This document shows positions 5,953 through 9,209 of a DNA stretch of 9,209 nucleotides, in pieces. Source of the stretch: Pseudomonadota bacterium (GTDB taxonomy: Bacteria; Pseudomonadota; Gammaproteobacteria; Burkholderiales; Burkholderiaceae_D); NCBI GenBank assembly GCA_023435945.1, contig JAEZLB010000047.1:1-9209 (forward strand). Direction: 5' to 3'. A program made the translations under genes and the position numbers. The notes beneath the pieces were generated by a model. It did no database searches. It was not told the DNA's origin and saw nothing but the letters and a program-made list of their open reading frames with translations. How positions within the stretch are numbered: the first letter of the stretch is position 1; each line of letters opens with the position of its first letter.

Positions 5953-6684
5953 ATGAGTTCTACCGACAATGTCGTGCTCTGCATGAAATGGGGCACCAAA
6001 TACGGCCCAGAGTACGTGAACCATCTGTATGCGATGGTCAAGAAAAACCTGAGCCTGCCATTTCGTTTTGTCTGCCTGACCGACGATGCGAGTGGCCTGC
6101 GCGAAGAGGTTGAAACCTATCCGATTCCTTCGCTGGATCTGCCGGAAGGCATACCCGAACGTGGCTGGAAAAAACTCGCCGTATTCCGTGAAGACCTGTA
6201 TGGCCTGAAGGGCAATGCTCTGTTCCTGGATGTGGATATCGTCATCGTCGGCTCGCTCGACGCTTTCTTCCAGGAGCCGGGCGAGTTCCTCATCATCCAT
6301 GACTGGAAGCGCCCCTGGCGCATCACTGGCAATTCTTCGGTATTCCGATTCCGCCTGGGGGGCTATCCCGACATACTAAAAAAATTCATCCGTACCCAAG
6401 CTGAGGTACGCAAGAATTTCCGTAATGAGCAGGCATATCTGTCCAAGGAAATGCATGACCGCGGTGTGATGAAGTATTGGCCGAAGGAGTGGTGCCAGAG
6501 CTTTAAATATCATTGCCTGCGCCGTTTCCCACTTAACTTCTTCCTGGAGCCGCGTATTCCTGGAAACGCCAAGGTGTTGGTCTTTCACGGCGAGACCAAT
6601 CCGCATGATGCGCTGGTCGGGCGCAGTAACCGCATGTTGCGTTACATGCGGCCGGCGAGTTGGATCAAGAATTACTGGCATTAA
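5953..6684 (+). CDS. Glycosyltransferase-like protein (GT-A fold, DxD motif)
   Basis: A putative cytoplasmic sugar transferase of 243 residues, probably adding sugars to an envelope glycan; acceptor and donor are unknown. A nucleotide-sugar-binding start NVVLCMKWGTKYGPEYVNHL (6-25) is followed by FRFVCLTDD and GWKKLAVFRE. FLDVDIVIVGSLD (91-103) carries the D93-V-D95 metal-binding motif typical of GT-A enzymes such as GT8. NSSVFRFRLGG (127-137) matches the usual substrate-loop position, and VFHGETNPHD (210-219) is the C-terminal His-Gly motif common to these proteins. It ends SWIKNYWH. No signal peptide or membrane segment is seen. The Shine-Dalgarno before the ATG is weak. The gene stands alone, with its own likely promoter and a strong terminator, and not in a polysaccharide cluster. 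The GT-A assignment is fairly sure, the exact family less so. Confidence 0.85.
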   Translation: MSSTDNVVLCMKWGTKYGPEYVNHLYAMVKKNLSLPFRFVCLTDDASGLREEVETYPIPSLDLPEGIPERGWKKLAVFREDLYGLKGNALFLDVDIVIVGSLDAFFQEPGEFLIIHDWKRPWRITGNSSVFRFRLGGYPDILKKFIRTQAEVRKNFRNEQAYLSKEMHDRGVMKYWPKEWCQSFKYHCLRRFPLNFFLEPRIPGNAKVLVFHGETNPHDALVGRSNRMLRYMRPASWIKNYWH

Positions 6685-6700
6685 TTATTCTGACTTCTAA

Positions 6701-6725
6701 CGCCAACGCAGTGCTTGCGCTGGCG
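6701..6725 (+). terminator. Possible first hairpin after the glycosyltransferase-like gene
   Basis: CGCCAACGCA-GTGCT-TGCGCTGGCG pairs at 9 of 10 positions and is followed only by a short T-run some bases later (CTTTTCC). It is probably a secondary or assisting stem before the strong terminator. Confidence 0.45.
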
Positions 6726-6741
6726 GGCAGACTTTTCCATC

Positions 6742-6775
6742 AGGGCTCCTGCTGACTGCAGGAGCCCTTATTTTT
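6742..6775 (+). terminator. Strong rho-independent terminator
   Basis: AGGGCTCCTGC, loop TGACT and GCAGGAGCCCT form a perfect 11-bp stem rich in G+C, followed by TATTTTT. It closes the glycosyltransferase-like gene and insulates rlmJ. Confidence 0.92.
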
Positions 6776-6825
6776 CCTGCATTTTATTTTCCGGGACAAC
6801 CGTCACCTTTTTCGGTGGACGAGCT

Positions 6826-6834
6826 TGTTACAAT
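6826..6834 (+). promoter_or_regulatory. Extended -10 promoter for rlmJ
   Basis: TGTTACAAT is an extended -10 (TGn plus TACAAT, 5 of 6). No good -35 is found at 16-18 bases upstream. Transcription would start near 6841, some 24 bases before the ATG at 6865, and it lies just after the strong terminator as expected for a new transcription unit. Confidence 0.5.
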
Positions 6835-6864
6835 GGATGCTATTTAAGGACGAGAAGGTTATTC

Positions 6865-7764
6865 ATGTTCAGCTATCGCCACGCTTTCCATGCAGGCAAT
6901 CATGCGGATGTGCTCAAGCACATGGTGATGCTGCAACTGCTGCAGTATATGGGGCAGAAAGATACAGCCTATATGGTTATCGATACCCATGCCGGTGCAG
7001 GGCTGTATACGCTTGATACCGGTTATGCGGCAAAAAGTGCCGAGCATGAAAACGGCATTACGCGCTTATGGGATAAAAACGATTTGCCGCCTGCGCTGAA
7101 TGATTACCGTGAAGCCATTCGTGCCTTTAACTCGGGTAACAGATTGCGCCATTATCCGGGGTCTCCCTTTCTGGCAGACTGGGCGATGCGTGAGCAGGAC
7201 AGGCTCAGGCTGTTCGAGCTGCATCCCAGCGATAGTCGCATACTGGAAGACAACTTCCGGCAGTTGGAGGCGCAGCGTTCAGCGGGCGGACGCGGCAAAC
7301 GTGTGGTGATTCAGAAGGCGGATGGGTTTGCCGGATTGAAGGCCTTGCTGCCGCCGCCTTCGCGTCGCGCGCTGGTGCTGATTGATCCGCCGTACGAGGA
7401 CAAAAATGATTACCGGCGCGTCAAGGAGGCGCTGGAAGAGGCACTCAAGCGCTTTCCGACAGGCGTATACGCGATCTGGTATCCGGTGCTGCAGCGTCCG
7501 GAATCGAGGCAATTGCCAGAGAAGCTGAAGAAGCTGGGTATTCCCTGGCTGCACGCGACCTTGTCGATAGGCATGCCATCGCCGGATGGGTTCGGGTTGC
7601 ATAGCAGCGGCATGTTCGTGCTGAATCCACCATGGACACTTCAAAACCTACTGAAGGAAAGTATGTCCTATCTGGTCAAGGCCCTGGCGAAGGATAATGG
7701 CGCGAAATTCATACTGGAGGCGGGGGAGGGCACAGCAGTCAAGCCGCGCGGCGATCGGGGATAA
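6865..7764 (+). CDS. rlmJ: 23S rRNA (adenine(2030)-N6)-methyltransferase RlmJ
   Basis: A SAM-dependent methyltransferase that adds a methyl group to N6 of A2030 in 23S rRNA. The 299-residue product starts MFSYRHAFHAGNHADVLKH, a characteristic RlmJ N-terminus. The SAM-binding motif IDTHAGAG lies at 39-46 and the catalytic amino-methyltransferase motif DPPY at 174-177. RHYPGSP (95-101) is also typical. E. coli RlmJ is 280 residues, so this one has a C-terminal extension of about 20 (after about 278), which is basic at its end. The start at 6865 is supported by homology and by AGAAGG 6 bases upstream; the open frame continues upstream to 6715 but crosses the terminator and is not family-like. 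greB follows after 36 bases and is probably co-transcribed. Confidence 0.96.
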   Translation: MFSYRHAFHAGNHADVLKHMVMLQLLQYMGQKDTAYMVIDTHAGAGLYTLDTGYAAKSAEHENGITRLWDKNDLPPALNDYREAIRAFNSGNRLRHYPGSPFLADWAMREQDRLRLFELHPSDSRILEDNFRQLEAQRSAGGRGKRVVIQKADGFAGLKALLPPPSRRALVLIDPPYEDKNDYRRVKEALEEALKRFPTGVYAIWYPVLQRPESRQLPEKLKKLGIPWLHATLSIGMPSPDGFGLHSSGMFVLNPPWTLQNLLKESMSYLVKALAKDNGAKFILEAGEGTAVKPRGDRG

Positions 7765-7800
7765 TGTCACGAAACCGTCACACAGATATGACAGAATACG

Positions 7801-8361
7801 ATGAGCAAGGCATTTGTTAAGGAAGACAGCGGCGACGATGACGATGATCTGGGGGCGGGTTTGCCGCCCATTCCCGCCGGTGCAAAGAATTACATTACGC
7901 CGGCTGGTTATCAGCGCATCAAGGACGAGTTGTTGCAACTGATCGATGTGGAAAGGCCGGAGGTGGTGCGAGTTGTGCATTGGGCAGCCTCCAATGGCGA
8001 TCGTTCCGAGAACGGCGATTACATTTATGGCAAACGTCGGCTGCGCGAAATCGACCGGCGTATCCGCTTTCTGACCAAGCGGCTGGATCTGGCGGAAGTG
8101 GTAGACCCCACTGTGCATCATGGCAGCGACCAGGTGTTCTTCGGGGCTACCGTCACGTATGAAAACCAGCACGGACAGCAGCAGACGGTGACGATAGTCG
8201 GCATTGATGAAACCGATCCCTTGCGCGGTCTGATCAGTTGGGTCTCGCCGGTAGCGCGCGCATTGACCAAGGCTCGCGAGGGCGATATTGTGACGCTCAT
8301 GGCACCCGGCGGGAAGGAAGAGCTCGAGGTTCTGGAAGTCAGCTATCCTGCGCCACAGTAA
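7801..8361 (+). CDS. greB: Transcription elongation factor GreB
   Basis: This protein enters the RNA polymerase secondary channel and stimulates cleavage of backtracked RNA so that stalled polymerase can resume. The 186-residue product has the N-terminal coiled coil (about 32-100), starting YITPAGYQRIKDELL, with the tip DRSENGDY (67-74) carrying the acidic residues that coordinate catalytic Mg2+, and the C-terminal FKBP-like domain (about 108-183), including FFGATVTYEN and the ISWVSPVARAL strand-helix unit. GreB rather than GreA is shown by ENGDYIYGKRRLREIDRRIRFL. Before the coiled coil lies an acidic extension with DDDDD (12-16), absent from E. coli GreB. The Shine-Dalgarno is weak. It follows rlmJ closely (36 bases). 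Confidence 0.96.
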   Translation: MSKAFVKEDSGDDDDDLGAGLPPIPAGAKNYITPAGYQRIKDELLQLIDVERPEVVRVVHWAASNGDRSENGDYIYGKRRLREIDRRIRFLTKRLDLAEVVDPTVHHGSDQVFFGATVTYENQHGQQQTVTIVGIDETDPLRGLISWVSPVARALTKAREGDIVTLMAPGGKEELEVLEVSYPAPQ

Positions 8362-8375
8362 AGGGATGATGTTTG

Positions 8376-8403
8376 CCGGATGGCGGAACCTGTTCGCATC
8401 CGG
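8376..8403 (+). other. Imperfect hairpin after greB
   Basis: CCGGAT pairs with ATCCGG, with GCG/CGC and AA/TT continuing after single bulges, around a CCTG loop. No T-run follows, so it is not a clear intrinsic terminator; it may protect the transcript end or mean nothing. Confidence 0.4.
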
Positions 8404-8420
8404 TGCTAATAATTGATAAA
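8393..8420 (+). promoter_or_regulatory. Weak candidate promoter for the DUF3422 gene
   Basis: TTCGCA (8393-8398) and GATAAA (8415-8420), 4 of 6 each, are 16 bases apart. They would start a transcript only about 15 bases before the ATG at 8442. A weak call in A+T-rich sequence. Confidence 0.25.
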
Positions 8421-8441
8421 AAACGATATTTCGCTGCTTTT

Positions 8442-9209
8442 ATGCCGATAGTCTATTCCAGCCTCAATCATCCGCAGCGCGTCTCGCTCGCCGCTGAAGT
8501 GCACTCCCGTCCCCCTATGCGTCTGAAGGCGCCTGAAACCCTGACCCATCTAGCGGTATTTGCGCAGCAGGGTGACGTGGTGCGTCGCGAAGGTAACCTG
8601 GCGATGCAGCACGACTTGTTGCGCCAGTTGTGCACGCATTTTGGCGTTACGCCGCCGATGCCCAATGCCAACTATTTTTTTCATGACTTCGGTCGCTTCA
8701 GGCTGAAATGGGAGTGCCATACGGAATTCGCCACCTTCACTTTCGCTGAGCACGTGGAAGAAGGCTTGCCAACCGCGGTGGCATTCCAGCGCGTTCCGCT
8801 GTTTCACCTGCCCGAAGAGTGGCTGATGAAACTCAAGGGCATGCTGATCGTCGCTGCCCACGTAGTCGTGGAAAAATCCGCTGCCACGCCGCAACCCCTG
8901 CCGCCGGAAATGCGTCGCTTGTTCGAAGGGGCACTGATCGTGGGCGGCAATGTGATGCGTGGCGCTGAAATCTGGACCGACTTCCAGATCCAGTCCGATG
9001 GCTTCAGCCGCTTTCTGATTCGCGACGTCAATCTGCTTGAGCAGCAGACCGGACGCCTGGCGCAACGCGTATTCGAAATTGAAACCTATCGCGTGATGGC
9101 AACCCTGAGTTTGCCGCAGGCGCATCAGGCTATGCCGGTGCTGAACGATATTGAGAATAACTTGGCGCGCCTTACTGCTGCCATGGTGAATCCGGAGGCA
9201 AGCGAGCCC
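8442..9209 (+). CDS. DUF3422 family protein (5' part, cut by window end)
   Basis: The frame from ATG 8442 stays open to the window edge (256 codons). It matches the DUF3422 pattern: NHPQRVSLAAEVHSRPPMRL near the N-terminus, FHDFGRFRLKWECHTEFATF (about 80-99) and LLEQQTGRLAQRVFEIETYR (about 199-218), followed by MATLSLPQA. Family members are usually longer than 400 residues, with predicted C-terminal membrane segments that would lie outside this window. The function is unknown; the family is often described as a predicted membrane-anchored protein. There is no visible Shine-Dalgarno before the start, only A+T-rich sequence, but the N-terminus agrees with the family. It lies 80 bases after greB and could be read through from it. 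Confidence 0.88.
   Translation, partial: MPIVYSSLNHPQRVSLAAEVHSRPPMRLKAPETLTHLAVFAQQGDVVRREGNLAMQHDLLRQLCTHFGVTPPMPNANYFFHDFGRFRLKWECHTEFATFTFAEHVEEGLPTAVAFQRVPLFHLPEEWLMKLKGMLIVAAHVVVEKSAATPQPLPPEMRRLFEGALIVGGNVMRGAEIWTDFQIQSDGFSRFLIRDVNLLEQQTGRLAQRVFEIETYRVMATLSLPQAHQAMPVLNDIENNLARLTAAMVNPEASEP

Noticed and set aside
6715..6864. 50-codon N-terminal extension of rlmJ
   Set aside because: It would read through a strong terminator and the rlmJ promoter; the family start is the ATG at 6865.

Overview
The window looks like chromosomal DNA of a betaproteobacterium with moderate G+C. Supporting signs are an NtrC beginning [12 protein letters not shown], a GreB with a betaproteobacterial-type acidic N-terminal extension, an RlmJ, an ExoD-family membrane protein and a DUF3422 protein. 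A Nitrosomonadales (Gallionellaceae-like) origin is my guess from gene content and style, not something the sequence proves.

Layout: positions 59-1630 (+) hold ntrC (glnG), the sigma-54 activator of the nitrogen-limitation response; its kinase gene would normally lie just left of the window. A 430-base gap holding a possible NtrC-like half-site pair leads to a small conserved-looking gene of unknown function (2061-2315, +). This converges on xth, exonuclease III (2347-3111, -).

Positions 3112-4422 are the accessory part. On the minus strand there is an unlisted 44-codon ORF with an excellent ribosome binding site and an excisionase/AlpA-like helix-turn-helix (3295-3429). It is followed by a 26-codon mini-ORF with a CxxC motif (3185-3265) and, separately, by a decayed gene with two in-frame stops (3807-4076). 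The last two share the start ATGACTGA and a near-identical 16-base block, which suggests a duplicated or rearranged two-gene unit. Between them, a 76-residue gene of unknown function with a perfect Shine-Dalgarno lies on the plus strand (3565-3795). About 350 bases without a convincing gene follow.

Positions 4423-9209 return to ordinary plus-strand genes: an ExoD-family membrane protein with a TTG start, a flavin reductase-like gene broken by one base in a run of ten G, a GT-A-type glycosyltransferase-like gene with a good upstream promoter and strong terminator, rlmJ (23S rRNA A2030 methyltransferase) with an extended -10 promoter, greB (transcript cleavage factor), and the first 256 codons of a DUF3422 gene cut by the window end.

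Functionally the window mixes nitrogen regulation, DNA repair, ribosome modification and transcription fidelity with isolated envelope or redox genes. There is no large mobile element, CRISPR array or RNA gene that I can support. The most unusual content is the small decayed HTH-linked unit around 3185-4076 and the G10 tract in the flavin reductase.
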